DNA of 64,000 nucleotides from Castellaniella sp. (GCF_034675845.1 NZ_JAUCCU010000001.1:930001-994000); one strand, 5' to 3'; shown: positions 9,230 to 18,684, counted from the first letter of the stretch. Made by a program: numbers and translations. Notes: generated from the letters alone by a model not told the origin.

Positions 9230-10714
9230 TCAGGGCTTGAGAATCACCCACTGGGATTGCTGATCACGGCTGACCAACAGCACGACGGGCTTGTCCTTGG
9301 GCAGGGCTTTGACCACTTTTTCGTACTGTTTCGGGCTGGTGATGTCGTTATCGTTGATGCGCAGAATGATGTCGCCGGCCTGGATGCCAGATTCGGCAGC
9401 CACCCCCTCAGCCAGGCTGACCTCCACGCCTTCATCCGTGCCTGCATCCGCGGGCAAGGCCTTGACGGCAAGACCCAGACGATCGGTGCCCTCCGCTTCT
9501 GGAGCCTGCTCACCGGACTGATCAGCGGCCGGCTGTTCGAGTTCGGCAACCTTGGCCTTCAGATCCACGGTCTTGCCCTTGCGCCAGACCTGGATGGTGG
9601 CATCCGTGCCAGGCTTGGAGGCCCCCACCAGACGGGGCAGATCGGACATGTGCTTTATTTCCTGGCCATCGAATTGCGTGATGACGTCGCCCGGATGCAC
9701 CCCGGCCTTGGCGGCTGGGCCATCGGGGTCCACGCTGCTGACCAATGCCCCATGGGCATCACCCAACCCCAGCGCAGTGGCGACTTCGTCCTGAACTTCG
9801 GTGATTTGCACCCCGATACGGCCACGGATAACCTTGCCATGGGCCTTGAGCTGATCCACCACACGCATGACTTCATCGATGGGAATCGCCAAGGAAATCC
9901 CCATAAAGCCGCCGCTGCGCGAGACAATCTGTGAATTGATCCCCACGACATGGCCTTCGAGATTGATCAACGGACCACCCGAGTTACCAGGATTCACGGC
10001 GACATCCGTCTGAATGAACGGCAGATAATCGCCGGTATCGCGATTGATGGCGCTGACGATGCCCGCCGTGACCGTGGAGTCCAGGCCAAAAGGCGACCCG
10101 ATTGCCAATACCCACTGACCTTTTTTAAGGGTATTGGAGTCACCGATCGGCAAAGGCTTCAGGTCCTTGGCATCGATCTTGAGCAGAGCAATATCAGTAC
10201 GGGCATCGGTGCCGATGACCTTGGCTTTGTATTCCTTGCCATCCGTCATGGTGACGAAGATGCCATTGGAATTATCAACCACGTGGTTGTTGGTCAGGAT
10301 ATAGCCATCCTGGGACAGGATGAAGCCCGAGCCGATGCCACGCGGCACTGTGCGTTCTTTAGGGGCAGCCTGATTGGGTTGATTCGGCTGGGCGTGCGGG
10401 CGCGATGGCTTTTGTGGCGCAGCCCCAGGGGGCGCGAAGTCCGGGCCGAAGAACCAGCGAAACAGATCAGAGGGGTCGCCGCCTGGTCCACCCTGCATGC
10501 GCCCGACGGGCACGGTCTCGGTGGTGCGAATATTGACGACGGAGTTTTCGGTATCAGCGACTATCTGGGTGAAATCCGGTAGCCCTGCCACCGTCGAGAT
10601 GGCAGGCTGGGCCTGTGCCGCCGCCATAGGCGAGGCGGACACCAGGAACAGGCTGGTCGCTGCGCAGGCAACCAGTCGCTTGACAAGCGGTGCACTGGGC
10701 AAAGTTAAAGCCAT
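9230..10714 (-). CDS. mucD: Periplasmic serine protease, DegP/MucD family
   Basis: An HtrA-type protease and chaperone of the periplasm that clears misfolded envelope proteins. The 494-residue protein has a signal peptide (about residues 1-34) and a trypsin-like domain with the triad H144 (TNNHVVD), D174 (RTDIALLKI) and S245 (NPGNSGGPL). Two PDZ domains follow (about 290-385 and 405-490). A proline/glutamine-rich insert at 92-122 forms the long LA loop region. It is the fourth gene of rpoE-rseA-rseB-mucD, as algU-mucA-mucB-mucD in Pseudomonas. AAGGAG precedes the ATG. The name follows operon position; degP would also be defensible. Confidence 0.95.
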   Translation of the reverse strand: MALTLPSAPLVKRLVACAATSLFLVSASPMAAAQAQPAISTVAGLPDFTQIVADTENSVVNIRTTETVPVGRMQGGPGGDPSDLFRWFFGPDFAPPGAAPQKPSRPHAQPNQPNQAAPKERTVPRGIGSGFILSQDGYILTNNHVVDNSNGIFVTMTDGKEYKAKVIGTDARTDIALLKIDAKDLKPLPIGDSNTLKKGQWVLAIGSPFGLDSTVTAGIVSAINRDTGDYLPFIQTDVAVNPGNSGGPLINLEGHVVGINSQIVSRSGGFMGISLAIPIDEVMRVVDQLKAHGKVIRGRIGVQITEVQDEVATALGLGDAHGALVSSVDPDGPAAKAGVHPGDVITQFDGQEIKHMSDLPRLVGASKPGTDATIQVWRKGKTVDLKAKVAELEQPAADQSGEQAPEAEGTDRLGLAVKALPADAGTDEGVEVSLAEGVAAESGIQAGDIILRINDNDITSPKQYEKVVKALPKDKPVVLLVSRDQQSQWVILKP

Positions 10715-10738
10715 GTAATTCTCCTTGGAATTGGGTGC

Positions 10739-11746
10739 TTAGTGGGCTGCTTGCGGCACATATTGCACTGCACGCACCAGATCCCGGACAGTCCGGGCTG
10801 GGACTTCGCCAACAGCGGTCAGCCAATAGGATGCAAGACGCATCCGGTAAACATTGACGGTTCCCTGTCGCGAGTCTCCCTGTCTGATGTTTTGATCACG
10901 TTCGGGGTCAAAGGTTTCAATAAAAATTGAAATAGCAGCCAAACCGTCTGAAATCACATACTGATTGACCGCATGCGCCCGGCCAATCTGGCGGGTCAAT
11001 TGGATCACAGGCAGGAAACCCGCAGGCAAGGTAAAGCGCCAGCCCTGGGCCTGCAAATTGGTCTCGGCAACGGATTCGGTGACCAACCGCCAGCTACGCG
11101 TGTCCCAGGAGGGCACCAGCGTCGCAGGCTGAGCATCGGCCCCCAGTTGAATATTGCTGAAGGCCGTCTGGTCGATCACCTGGCCTTCCGTGTCCAGCGT
11201 CTGGAGCTTGAGCAATAAATGGGTCTGGGTGTCGGTACAAAGACGATAGCTGTAGCGCAGATCGTCGCGCGCCTTCAGATCAGAGACAGCGCATTCACGC
11301 CCGGCCACCCGATAGTGATGCGGCAGAGGCTGCCAATCGTAGTGATTGACGATGGACTGCGCATTATCCAGCAACAAACCCGGAAAATGGTCGCTGCGGG
11401 CGGGCTGGCTGACGATCAGTTTGGCACCCGGATGCAGGCATTGCTCGATGCCGTTCTGGCGCAGGCATTCGCGTGGGGGGCCGTCCAGGACCTCTAGACG
11501 TTCGCGTTCGCCCATGCCATCCAGCATATGCGTCAGGTGGAAAGCCATCAAATGATGGCCTTCCTGATAGGTATAGGTGCCGACGTAGTCCAGCTTGCGA
11601 GCCGAGTCCTGAACCTGCTGCAAAAACGCCAGCACATCCGGGGCGGCCTGAGGGCTGGGCTTGGGATCTGCGGCATAAGCCCCCCCCAGCAACAGGCCGA
11701 GCAGCAGGCCTACCCCCCAGCGAGCCACGCCGCCGGGGCTGGTCAT
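10739..11746 (-). CDS. rseB: Sigma-E regulatory protein RseB/MucB
   Basis: A periplasmic protein that binds the anti-sigma factor RseA and shields it from regulated proteolysis; it also senses mislocalised lipid or LPS. A 335-residue precursor with a signal peptide (about residues 1-25, cleavage near AYA-AD). The N-terminal domain (LDYVGTYTYQEGHHL) resembles the LolA/LolB-like fold of the family, and the C-terminal domain contains DGLAAISIFIE and a final valine-rich strand. Its ATG overlaps the rseA stop as ATGA, so synthesis of the sensor pair is coupled. Confidence 0.93.
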   Translation of the reverse strand: MTSPGGVARWGVGLLLGLLLGGAYAADPKPSPQAAPDVLAFLQQVQDSARKLDYVGTYTYQEGHHLMAFHLTHMLDGMGERERLEVLDGPPRECLRQNGIEQCLHPGAKLIVSQPARSDHFPGLLLDNAQSIVNHYDWQPLPHHYRVAGRECAVSDLKARDDLRYSYRLCTDTQTHLLLKLQTLDTEGQVIDQTAFSNIQLGADAQPATLVPSWDTRSWRLVTESVAETNLQAQGWRFTLPAGFLPVIQLTRQIGRAHAVNQYVISDGLAAISIFIETFDPERDQNIRQGDSRQGTVNVYRMRLASYWLTAVGEVPARTVRDLVRAVQYVPQAAH

Positions 11747-12255
11747 TGGTCCGGTCCCATGCTGTCGAACGACACCTGACGCACGGGTTCTGCCCCCGCC
11801 ATGGCCTGATGCGCCGCCATATAGCCCGCCAATGAAGGATCATTGACATCGGCCTCTGCCGCCTGCGCCAGCACGGGCGTAGCGGCCACGGGCGGTGCAT
11901 CGGCCCCCATCAGGAAAGGCCTGGCCACCCAGACCACCGACGCCACGGCGGCGGCCACCGCCAGGCCGGACAGGCCCAGGCGCCAGGAATGATGCCGACC
12001 CAGACGTGCTGGTGCCAGGACGGTGGGCTCGGCGTCCAGCGCTGCAGAGACGCGGGCATAGAAGCGCTCTGAAGGCTGTAAAGCGAGGTCCTGACTGCGC
12101 ATGACGTCACCGATCAAATGATAGGTATCCCAGACCTGTCGGCCATAGGGACTGTCCAGTTCGTCGGCGCGCAGGTCTGCCTCGCCATCTACCCAGGTGG
12201 AAACAGCAGCCTCCCAGGCGTGATCGGCGGGGATGGGTTCGGGTTTGGTGTTCAT
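11743..12255 (-). CDS. rseA: Anti-sigma-E factor RseA
   Basis: A single-pass membrane protein that holds sigma-E inactive. The N-terminal cytoplasmic anti-sigma domain has AVSTWVDGEAD and DTYHLIGDVMRS (residues about 17-53). One membrane helix follows at about 92-112, then a periplasmic tail of about 55 residues that would contact RseB and carry the first cleavage site. I chose the second ATG (ending at 12255), because AAGGA then has a normal 6-base spacing; the ATG two codons upstream abuts that AAGGA directly. It lies 9 bases after rpoE. Confidence 0.93.
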   Translation of the reverse strand: MNTKPEPIPADHAWEAAVSTWVDGEADLRADELDSPYGRQVWDTYHLIGDVMRSQDLALQPSERFYARVSAALDAEPTVLAPARLGRHHSWRLGLSGLAVAAAVASVVWVARPFLMGADAPPVAATPVLAQAAEADVNDPSLAGYMAAHQAMAGAEPVRQVSFDSMGPDQ

Positions 12256-12264
12256 GAGCATTCC

Positions 12265-12864
12265 TTACCAGCGGCGGGCCGGGTCTTGTTCCATGACAGG
12301 ACGCAGACGCGCCGCAATGGCCTCTCGGGCCCGGAAAATACGTGATCGGACCGTCCCGATCGGGCACTGCATGGTGTTGGCGATGTCTTCATAACTCATC
12401 CCTTCGATTTCTCGCAACACAATGGCCGTGCGCAAATCATCAGGCAAGTCTTCGATGGCTGCATTGACCGTCTGCGCAACCTGACGGCTGGCCATCATGG
12501 ATTCGGGCGTGTTGCTATCACTTAGGCCATCGATTTGGTCAAAAGTTTCACCGTCTTCGTTTTCGAGCGCGGAAACCGTGACCGGACGCCGAAAATTGGC
12601 AGCCTGCCAGTTACGGGCCGTATTGATGGCAATGCGGTATAGCCAGGTATAAAAGGCGCTGTCGCCGCGAAACTGGGGCAAGGCCCGATAGGCCTTGATG
12701 AAAGCTTCCTGGGCCACATCTTCGATATCGGCGGAATCGTTGATCATGCGCGACAGCAGGCGCATGATTTTTCGCTGGTATTTGATGACCAGCAGATCAA
12801 AGGCATGCCGGTCGCCGCGTCGCACACGCTCGACCAGCGCGAGGTCGACCTCGCGCTCGCTCAT
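12265..12864 (-). CDS. rpoE: RNA polymerase sigma-E factor (RpoE/AlgU)
   Basis: An extracytoplasmic-function sigma factor for envelope stress. The 199 residues contain region 2 (FDLLVIKYQRKIMRLLSR, then DIEDVAQEAFIKAYRALPQF with TWLYRIAINTARN) and region 4 (DLRTAIVLREIEGMSYEDIA, then CPIGTVRSRIFRARE). Length and order match RpoE/AlgU rather than other ECF sigmas, and the downstream rseA-rseB-mucD context confirms the assignment. It begins 10 bases after the fabF stop, so it can be read through from the fatty-acid operon as well as from a promoter of its own inside fabF; I could not pick out a clear sigma-E-type autoregulatory promoter. Confidence 0.97.
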   Translation of the reverse strand: MSEREVDLALVERVRRGDRHAFDLLVIKYQRKIMRLLSRMINDSADIEDVAQEAFIKAYRALPQFRGDSAFYTWLYRIAINTARNWQAANFRRPVTVSALENEDGETFDQIDGLSDSNTPESMMASRQVAQTVNAAIEDLPDDLRTAIVLREIEGMSYEDIANTMQCPIGTVRSRIFRAREAIAARLRPVMEQDPARRW

Positions 12865-12874
12865 GCCGCTGCCC

Positions 12875-14104
12875 TTACAGACGTCCCACGATCATGGAAC
12901 CGTTGGTGCCGCCGAATCCAAAGGAATTCGACAAAGCCACATCGATTTTCAGATCGCGTGCCTGATTGGCGCAATAATCCAGGTCGCACTCGGGGTCCTG
13001 ATTGAAAATATTGATGGTGGGTGGCGACACCTGGCGTTGGATGGCCAGGGTGGTGAACACGGCTTCAATCCCCCCGGCAGCCCCCAGCAGGTGTCCTGTC
13101 ATGGACTTGGTGGAATTGACCACCAGGCGACGGGCATGATCACCAAAAGCAAGCTTCAGCGCTTCGGTCTCGTTTTTGTCGCCCAAGGGGGTGGATGTCC
13201 CGTGTGCATTCACATAACTGATCTGCTCGGCATTGACATGGCTGTTACGCAAAGCGTGCAGGATGCCGCGCCGTGGGCCGTCCTGATCCGGCGTGGTGAT
13301 GTGGTGCGCGTCGGAGCTCATGCCAAACCCAAGGAATTCGGCATAGATGCGGGCACCACGCTTTTTGGCGTGTTCGTATTCTTCGAGCACCAGCACCCCG
13401 GCTCCTTCGCCCAAGACGAAACCATCGCGATCCCGATCCCAGGGACGTGAGGCCGTAGCGGGATCGTCATTGCGGGTGGACAGGGCGCGCATCGCGGCAA
13501 AGCCCCCCATGCCCAGGGGCGACACGGAGCTTTCGGCCCCGCCAGCCAGCATGACGTCAGCATCGCCGTATTCGATCAGGCGGGCTGCGTCGCCAATACA
13601 GTGCAGTCCCGTGGTGCAGGCCGACACCACCGCATAACTGGGGCCCTTGAGGCCCAGCATGATGGAAATCTGGCCGGAAATCAGATTAATCAGGGAGGCA
13701 GGCACAAAAAACGGCGATATCCGCCGTGCACCGCGCTGCAGGAATTCAATCTGGGTTTCTTCGATGCGCGGCAGTCCACCGATGCCAGAGCCAACGATCG
13801 TCCCGATGCGATCCGCGTCCTCGCGCTCGATATCCAGCCCGGAGTCGCGCCAAGCCTGTATACCCGCTGCCACGCCATAATGGATGAAGGTATCCATTTG
13901 CTTGGCTTCCTTGATGCCGATGTAGTCTGTGACCTGAAAGTCTTTGACTTCACCAGCGACCTGGCTGTTTAACACCGAGGCGTCGAATCGCGTCACCCGA
14001 CCAATCCCTGATCGGCCATGAATCAGATTGTCCCAAGCAGTTTCGACATCATTTCCCACCGGCGACACGATGCCTAGCCCGGTTATCACGACTCGTCGTT
14101 TCAC
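12875..14104 (-). CDS. fabF: 3-oxoacyl-ACP synthase II (FabF)
   Basis: An elongating ketoacyl-ACP synthase (KAS II) of type II fatty acid synthesis that condenses malonyl-ACP with acyl-ACP. The 409-residue protein has the thiolase-fold active site C163 (VVSACTTGLHC), H301 (YVNAHGTSTPLGD), K333 and H338 (STKSMTGHLLGAAG), the Cys-His-His pattern of KAS I/II. I chose the GTG start ending at 14104, because AGGAG stands six bases before it and the protein then opens KRRVVITGLG as in relatives; an ATG 18 codons upstream would add an unlikely extension. acpP lies just upstream in the same direction. Confidence 0.96.
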   Translation of the reverse strand: MKRRVVITGLGIVSPVGNDVETAWDNLIHGRSGIGRVTRFDASVLNSQVAGEVKDFQVTDYIGIKEAKQMDTFIHYGVAAGIQAWRDSGLDIEREDADRIGTIVGSGIGGLPRIEETQIEFLQRGARRISPFFVPASLINLISGQISIMLGLKGPSYAVVSACTTGLHCIGDAARLIEYGDADVMLAGGAESSVSPLGMGGFAAMRALSTRNDDPATASRPWDRDRDGFVLGEGAGVLVLEEYEHAKKRGARIYAEFLGFGMSSDAHHITTPDQDGPRRGILHALRNSHVNAEQISYVNAHGTSTPLGDKNETEALKLAFGDHARRLVVNSTKSMTGHLLGAAGGIEAVFTTLAIQRQVSPPTINIFNQDPECDLDYCANQARDLKIDVALSNSFGFGGTNGSMIVGRL

Positions 14105-14243
14105 ATATGGCTCCTGAAATAAAAAAAGCAGCTCATGGCAGATCATCAGGTCGGACACGCAAGCCTGCCTGCCCGATGATCACCCGTCACGAACTGCCCG
14201 TGGCCCGGACGCGGCCCACTGCCGGCGTCGGGTCGGAAAAAGA

Positions 14244-14483
14244 TTACTGTTTGCTATGCGAGGTGATGTAATCGACCGCCTGCTGCACCGTCGTGATTTT
14301 TTCGGCTTCCTCGTCGGGAATTTCTGTTTCGAATTCGTCTTCGAGGGCCATCACGAGCTCGACCATGTCGAGCGAATCGGCACCGAGGTCGTCAAGGAAG
14401 GAAGATTCGTTTTTGATCTCGGCTTCATTGACGCCAAGTTGCTCAGCGACGATCTTCTTGACGCGCTGTTCGATGCTTTCCAT
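14244..14483 (-). CDS. acpP: Acyl carrier protein
   Basis: A 79-residue acidic four-helix carrier that shuttles acyl chains on a 4'-phosphopantetheine arm during fatty acid, lipid A and lipoate synthesis. The attachment serine is S37 in GADSLDMVEL. The sequence MESIEQRVKKIVAEQLGV is nearly invariant among proteobacteria. CTGGAG lies 9 bases before the ATG. It lies between fabG and fabF, and a separate perfect -10 hexamer upstream suggests extra transcription, fitting the high amount of ACP needed. Confidence 0.98.
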   Translation of the reverse strand: MESIEQRVKKIVAEQLGVNEAEIKNESSFLDDLGADSLDMVELVMALEDEFETEIPDEEAEKITTVQQAVDYITSHSKQ

Positions 14484-14513
14484 GCATATCTCCAGTTAGG
14501 AAAAATCCCGCGA

Positions 14514-14519
14514 ATTATA
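14514..14519 (-). promoter_or_regulatory. Candidate acpP promoter -10 box
   Basis: Read leftward, a perfect TATAAT lies 30 bases before the acpP ATG, within the 186-base fabG-acpP gap. No good -35 is seen at 16-18 bases. A start of transcription near 14507 would give a leader of about 25 bases. Function is inference. Confidence 0.5.
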
Positions 14520-14669
14520 GCCAAACGAGGACAGCTGGGCTGCGGGGTTGTAGTCAAAAAAAAGCAGCTCGGGACCAGACGCATATACGCTGGCAAGTAA
14601 AAGCACCGAGTCCTGCCTACAGAATCTGAACGGATTTTACCTTAGACAGCAATATCCGTTCTTAATGGA

Positions 14670-15410
14670 TTACATGTACATACCGCCATTGACGTGCAGC
14701 GTAGTGCCTGTTATGTAACCTGCCTGGGGGCTGGCCAGGTAGGAAACTGCGCTGGCAATGTCTTGATCCGTGCCCAGGTGCCCCAGGGGAATCTGCTGCA
14801 GAATGGCGGATTTTTGGGCGTCAGTCAGGGTGCGCGTCATGTCGGTGTCGATAAACCCGGGGGCCACGCAATTGACGGTAATGCCCCGGCTGCCGAGCTC
14901 CTGGGCCAGTGACCGCGACAGGCCAGCAACACCAGCCTTGGCGGCAGCGTAATTGACTTGGCCGGGATTGCCGCTGTAGCCCACCACCGATGAGATATTG
15001 ATGATACGACCCCACCGGGCCTTCATCATGGTCCTGGCCACTCCGCGCGACAAGCGGAACACGGCGGACAGATTGGTGTTGATCACCGCGGCCCAGTCGT
15101 CGTCCTTCATGCGCAGCACCAGACCATCTCGGGTGATGCCCGCGTTATTGACCAGGATATGCGGCCCGCCTTGGCTGGCCAGCTCGGCCAGCAGAGCGTC
15201 GCAGGCAGCGCTATCGTCTACATTCAGCACAACCCCGCGGCCACCCTGAGCCGACAATGCAGCCGTAATGCCATCGGCGCCAGCCGATGACGTGGCAGTA
15301 CCGATCACGGTCGCGCCTGCGGCAGCCAACTGCTGGGCGATTGCCCGGCCTATACCGCGTGATGCACCCGTCACCAGGGCGATTTTTCCAGTCAGACTAT
15401 GGTCTTCCAT
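14670..15410 (-). CDS. fabG: 3-oxoacyl-ACP reductase FabG
   Basis: An NADPH-dependent short-chain dehydrogenase that reduces 3-oxoacyl-ACP to 3-hydroxyacyl-ACP. The 246-residue protein has the nucleotide-binding TGASRGIG (residues 14-21), the structural NNAG (88-91) and the catalytic set S141, Y154 and K158 (SSVVGYSGNPGQVNYAAAKAG region). It ends with the usual TGTTLHVNGGMYM. Only one base separates it from fabD upstream, so the two are co-transcribed. Confidence 0.97.
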   Translation of the reverse strand: MEDHSLTGKIALVTGASRGIGRAIAQQLAAAGATVIGTATSSAGADGITAALSAQGGRGVVLNVDDSAACDALLAELASQGGPHILVNNAGITRDGLVLRMKDDDWAAVINTNLSAVFRLSRGVARTMMKARWGRIINISSVVGYSGNPGQVNYAAAKAGVAGLSRSLAQELGSRGITVNCVAPGFIDTDMTRTLTDAQKSAILQQIPLGHLGTDQDIASAVSYLASPQAGYITGTTLHVNGGMYM

Positions 15411-15411
15411 G

Positions 15412-16347
15412 TCAGGCTCCCAGGGCGTCCAATGTTTGCTGCAAGGACGCCGGATCAGTAATGTTGTAAGCGACCAGATCGCGGTCGATGCGCTTTACCA
15501 GGCCAGAGAGCACCTTGCCTGGGCCACATTCGACCAGGTGGGTGATCCCCTGCTGTTTCATGGATTGGATGGTCTCTACCCAGCGCACTGGATGCCAGGC
15601 CTGACGCACCAAAGCATCCCGGATCGCAACCGGGTCGGCGGGCATGGCCACATCGACGTTATTGATCAACGGAATGTTCGGTGTATGAATCTCGATGGCA
15701 GCCAGCGTGTCTTGCAGCACCTGGGCGGCCGGTTGTAGCAAACGCGAATGAAAGGGCGCGGACACCGGCAAGCTCAGGGCGCGCTTTGCCCCGGCAGCCT
15801 TGGCAAGCTCGCAGGCCTTTTCGACGGCAGCCACATGGCCTGCAATCACCACCTGCGCAGGCGCGTTGTAATTGACGGCCTCAACGATCATCTGATCCCC
15901 GCTGGCCTGGGCACAGACCTGACGCACGGCCTCGTCATCCAGCCCCAGGATGGCAGCCATGCCCCCCTGGCCCACCGGAACCGCCGATTGCATGGCCTGA
16001 GCCCGCACCCGTACCGTGCGCACGGCATCGGCCAGATCCAAGGCACCGGCCGCCACCAGCGCCGAATATTCACCCAGACTATGACCAGCCACCAGCGCGG
16101 GCGTCAGGCCACCTGCCTGTTGCCAGGCACGATACATGGCCACCGAGCACAGCAACATGGCCGGCTGGGTATTGGTGGTGAGATTGAGCGCATCAGCCGG
16201 GCCATGGGCAATCAGGCCGGTCAGGTCTTCGCCCAAGGCATGGTTGCCTTGCTGCAAGACAGCCTGCACGCCAGCATGCTCAGCCCAGGCATCCATCATG
16301 CCGACTGACTGAGAACCCTGACCAGGAAATAGAAATGCAACTTTCAT
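15412..16347 (-). CDS. fabD: Malonyl-CoA-ACP transacylase FabD
   Basis: Transfers malonyl from CoA to ACP, supplying the extender unit for fatty acid elongation. The 311-residue protein starts MKVAFLFPGQGSQSVGMMDA, has the nucleophile elbow GHSLGEYSALVAAG with S90 and the catalytic histidine in SAPFHSRLL near residue 200, with a conserved oxyanion Gln in PGQGSQ. AAGGA lies six bases before the ATG. It lies between fabH (9-base gap) and fabG in the fab operon. Confidence 0.97.
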   Translation of the reverse strand: MKVAFLFPGQGSQSVGMMDAWAEHAGVQAVLQQGNHALGEDLTGLIAHGPADALNLTTNTQPAMLLCSVAMYRAWQQAGGLTPALVAGHSLGEYSALVAAGALDLADAVRTVRVRAQAMQSAVPVGQGGMAAILGLDDEAVRQVCAQASGDQMIVEAVNYNAPAQVVIAGHVAAVEKACELAKAAGAKRALSLPVSAPFHSRLLQPAAQVLQDTLAAIEIHTPNIPLINNVDVAMPADPVAIRDALVRQAWHPVRWVETIQSMKQQGITHLVECGPGKVLSGLVKRIDRDLVAYNITDPASLQQTLDALGA

Positions 16348-16356
16348 GCGTAGTCC

Positions 16357-17331
16357 TTAGAGTTTGACAAGCACGGAGCCCCAGGTGAAGCCACCCCCCA
16401 CCCCCTGCAGCAAGACCAGTTGACCAGCCTGCATGCGGCCATCGCGCCAAGCGACATCAAAGGCCAACGGTACGCTGGCTGCCGACGTATTGGCGTGCCG
16501 GTCCAGCGTGACGATGAGTTTTTCCTCGGGCAGATCGAGCTTGCGACCGATGAAGTTGAGAATACGGATATTGGCCTGATGCGGTACCATCCAATCCAGC
16601 TCGGAGAGCTGGACACCGGCTTCCTCGCAGACTTGGCGCGCCGAGCGTGTCAGAGAATTGACCGCCAGCTTGAAGACGGCTTGGCCATCCATGCGCAAAA
16701 ACGGATCGCCCGTGATCTGCCCCCCGGACACATTGCCTGCGGCACACAGGATATGCTGTTGGCGGCCATCGGCATTGAGCTGGGCCGCCAGGATGCCTGG
16801 CTGATCAGAAGCGCTCAGGATCATGGCCCCCGCACCATCACCGAACAGCACACAGGTGCGGCGATCAGACCAATCCAGGATGCCGGAAAAAACTTCGGCG
16901 CCAATCACCAGCGCGTGACGTGCACGCCCCGCACGTATCATGGCATCCGCCGTCGCCATGGCATAGACAAAACCGCTGCAAACCGCCTGGATATCAAAAG
17001 CAGCCGCCCCCCCGACACCCAGATTGGCCTGCACCACGCAAGCAGTGCTGGGAAAAATAAAATCCGGGGTGGAGGTGGCCACGATGATCAGATCGATGTC
17101 CTCGGCCCGCAGGCCGGCATTTTCCAGCGCGGCCTGAGCCGCAGCGGTGGCCAGAGTACTGGTCTTGGTGCCCGGATCAGCGATATGGCGCTGGCGGATG
17201 CCGGTGCGCTCTGTGATCCAGGCGTCTGAGGTCTCGACACCACGTGTCGCTAGATCGGCTGCCAGCTCGTCATTGGTGACGACATGAGTAGGCAGATAAC
17301 CGCCGGTTCCGGCAATCCTGGCGTAGGGCAT
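16357..17331 (-). CDS. fabH: 3-oxoacyl-ACP synthase III (FabH)
   Basis: Starts fatty acid synthesis by condensing acetyl-CoA (or another short acyl-CoA) with malonyl-ACP. The 324-residue protein carries the KAS III triad C118 (DIQAVCSGFVYAM), H251 (MVPHQANIRI) and N281 (DRHANTSAASVP), plus GDGAGAMIL near 164-172. The start is the ATG ending at 17331, giving MPYARIAGTGGYLP as in relatives; an open frame extends a further 106 codons into plsX and is ignored. plsX precedes it by 19 bases. Confidence 0.96.
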   Translation of the reverse strand: MPYARIAGTGGYLPTHVVTNDELAADLATRGVETSDAWITERTGIRQRHIADPGTKTSTLATAAAQAALENAGLRAEDIDLIIVATSTPDFIFPSTACVVQANLGVGGAAAFDIQAVCSGFVYAMATADAMIRAGRARHALVIGAEVFSGILDWSDRRTCVLFGDGAGAMILSASDQPGILAAQLNADGRQQHILCAAGNVSGGQITGDPFLRMDGQAVFKLAVNSLTRSARQVCEEAGVQLSELDWMVPHQANIRILNFIGRKLDLPEEKLIVTLDRHANTSAASVPLAFDVAWRDGRMQAGQLVLLQGVGGGFTWGSVLVKL

Positions 17332-17350
17332 ATCGATTCCGAATAAAGGT

Positions 17351-18409
17351 CTAGACAGCCGATGTCGCATCGCCCGACTGCGGGGACGGCATCCGACTGC
17401 GCAAAGCATCCAAGCGCTGGATAGTCCCCTGAAGCAGACCATTAAGGACTGCTTCACGGGCGCGTTGCAGAGCCTGCCCATAGGCATAGACATCCGCCGA
17501 GCCGTGGCTCTTGATGACGATGCCACGCAGCCCCAGCAGCGCTGCGCCATTGTAGCGACGATTGTCGACCCGGGCACGGAACCGCCGCAACACCGGCGTG
17601 GCCACCAGGCCGGAGGCCATGGTGAGCGGGTTGCGGCGGAACTCCTCACGCATCATGGTGCTGATCATGCGCGCCAGACCTTCGACGGATTTCAAGACGA
17701 CATTGCCGACAAAGCCGTCGCAAACGACCACATCGACTGTCCCTTTGAAAATATCGTCGCCTTCAACGTTGCCGTAGAAGTTCAGACCGCTGGCACGCAG
17801 CAACTCGGCAGCCTGTTTGACGACCTCGTTGCCCTTGATGAGTTCTTCACCAATATTGAGCAAGCCCACCGAAGGCTGAACCTGTTTATCCACTGCCGAT
17901 ACCAGGGCCGCGCCCATCAGCCCGAACTGCAGCAGATGGTCCGCCGTGCAATCGACATTGGCCCCAAGATCCAGCACCGTGGTGGCCCCGCCTTTTTGGT
18001 TGGGCAGCGCCGTGGCAATGGCTGGCCGATCAATGCCTTCCAGGGTCTTCAGGACATAACGGGAAATTGCCATCCAGGCCCCGGTATTGCCTGCCGATAC
18101 TGCAGCATCGGCGTGACCGTCCTTCACCGCCTGGGCAGCCACCCGCATGGACGAGTTTTTCTTGCGGCGCAAGGCGACCTCGACCGAATCGTGCATCGTG
18201 ACGACTTCGGAGGCATGCAAAATATCAAGCTGCCCCGCCAAGCGCCCATGATCGACCAGCAAGGGACGGATCTGAGATTCATCGCCCACCAACAGACAGC
18301 GGGTATCGGGGTATGCCTGGGCAAACGCCACCGCCGCCGGCAAAGTCACGGGCAGGCCATGGTCGCCGCCCATGCAGTCGATGGCAACGGTAATAGTACG
18401 ATCAGGCAT
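17351..18409 (-). CDS. plsX: Phosphate acyltransferase PlsX
   Basis: Converts acyl-ACP and phosphate to acyl-phosphate, the donor for PlsY in phosphatidic acid synthesis. The 352-residue protein opens TITVAIDCMGGDHGLP and has the further PlsX blocks RRKKNSSMRVAAQAVKDG, AAVSAGNTGAWMAIS and VVCDGFVGNVVLKSVEG. It is a peripheral membrane enzyme of the Rossmann type. It lies between rpmF (27 bases) and fabH, the same order as in E. coli (yceD-rpmF-plsX-fabH). Confidence 0.97.
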   Translation of the reverse strand: MPDRTITVAIDCMGGDHGLPVTLPAAVAFAQAYPDTRCLLVGDESQIRPLLVDHGRLAGQLDILHASEVVTMHDSVEVALRRKKNSSMRVAAQAVKDGHADAAVSAGNTGAWMAISRYVLKTLEGIDRPAIATALPNQKGGATTVLDLGANVDCTADHLLQFGLMGAALVSAVDKQVQPSVGLLNIGEELIKGNEVVKQAAELLRASGLNFYGNVEGDDIFKGTVDVVVCDGFVGNVVLKSVEGLARMISTMMREEFRRNPLTMASGLVATPVLRRFRARVDNRRYNGAALLGLRGIVIKSHGSADVYAYGQALQRAREAVLNGLLQGTIQRLDALRSRMPSPQSGDATSAV

Positions 18410-18436
18410 TGAATGAAAATTCAGCCGATAACCTGA

Positions 18437-18619
18437 TTATTCGTCGTTCTTGGTCTTGAGGACCTTGCGGCCACGATACACCCCGTTAGGGCTGATGTGA
18501 TGACGCAGATGCTGTTCGCCCGTGGTGGGCTCGATGGCCGTGGCGGGCACCGTGAGGAAATCGTGTGAACGATGCATGCCGCGCTTGGACGGGCTCTTTT
18601 TGTTTTGCTGAACAGCCAT
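18437..18619 (-). CDS. rpmF: 50S ribosomal protein L32
   Basis: A 60-residue basic ribosomal protein beginning MAVQQNKKSPSKRGMHRSHD, the usual L32 N-terminus. The second half (HLRHHISPNGVYRGRKVL) also matches. The zinc-binding cysteines present in some L32 proteins are absent, so this is the zinc-independent form. It follows yceD and precedes plsX in the conserved operon that ties ribosome and lipid synthesis together. Confidence 0.97.
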   Translation of the reverse strand: MAVQQNKKSPSKRGMHRSHDFLTVPATAIEPTTGEQHLRHHISPNGVYRGRKVLKTKNDE

Positions 18620-18684
18620 GGTGACTCCTGAGATCGGGGCCGCTCATTTTAAGATAAGCATGAGCCCGCGAGTTAAATAAGGTG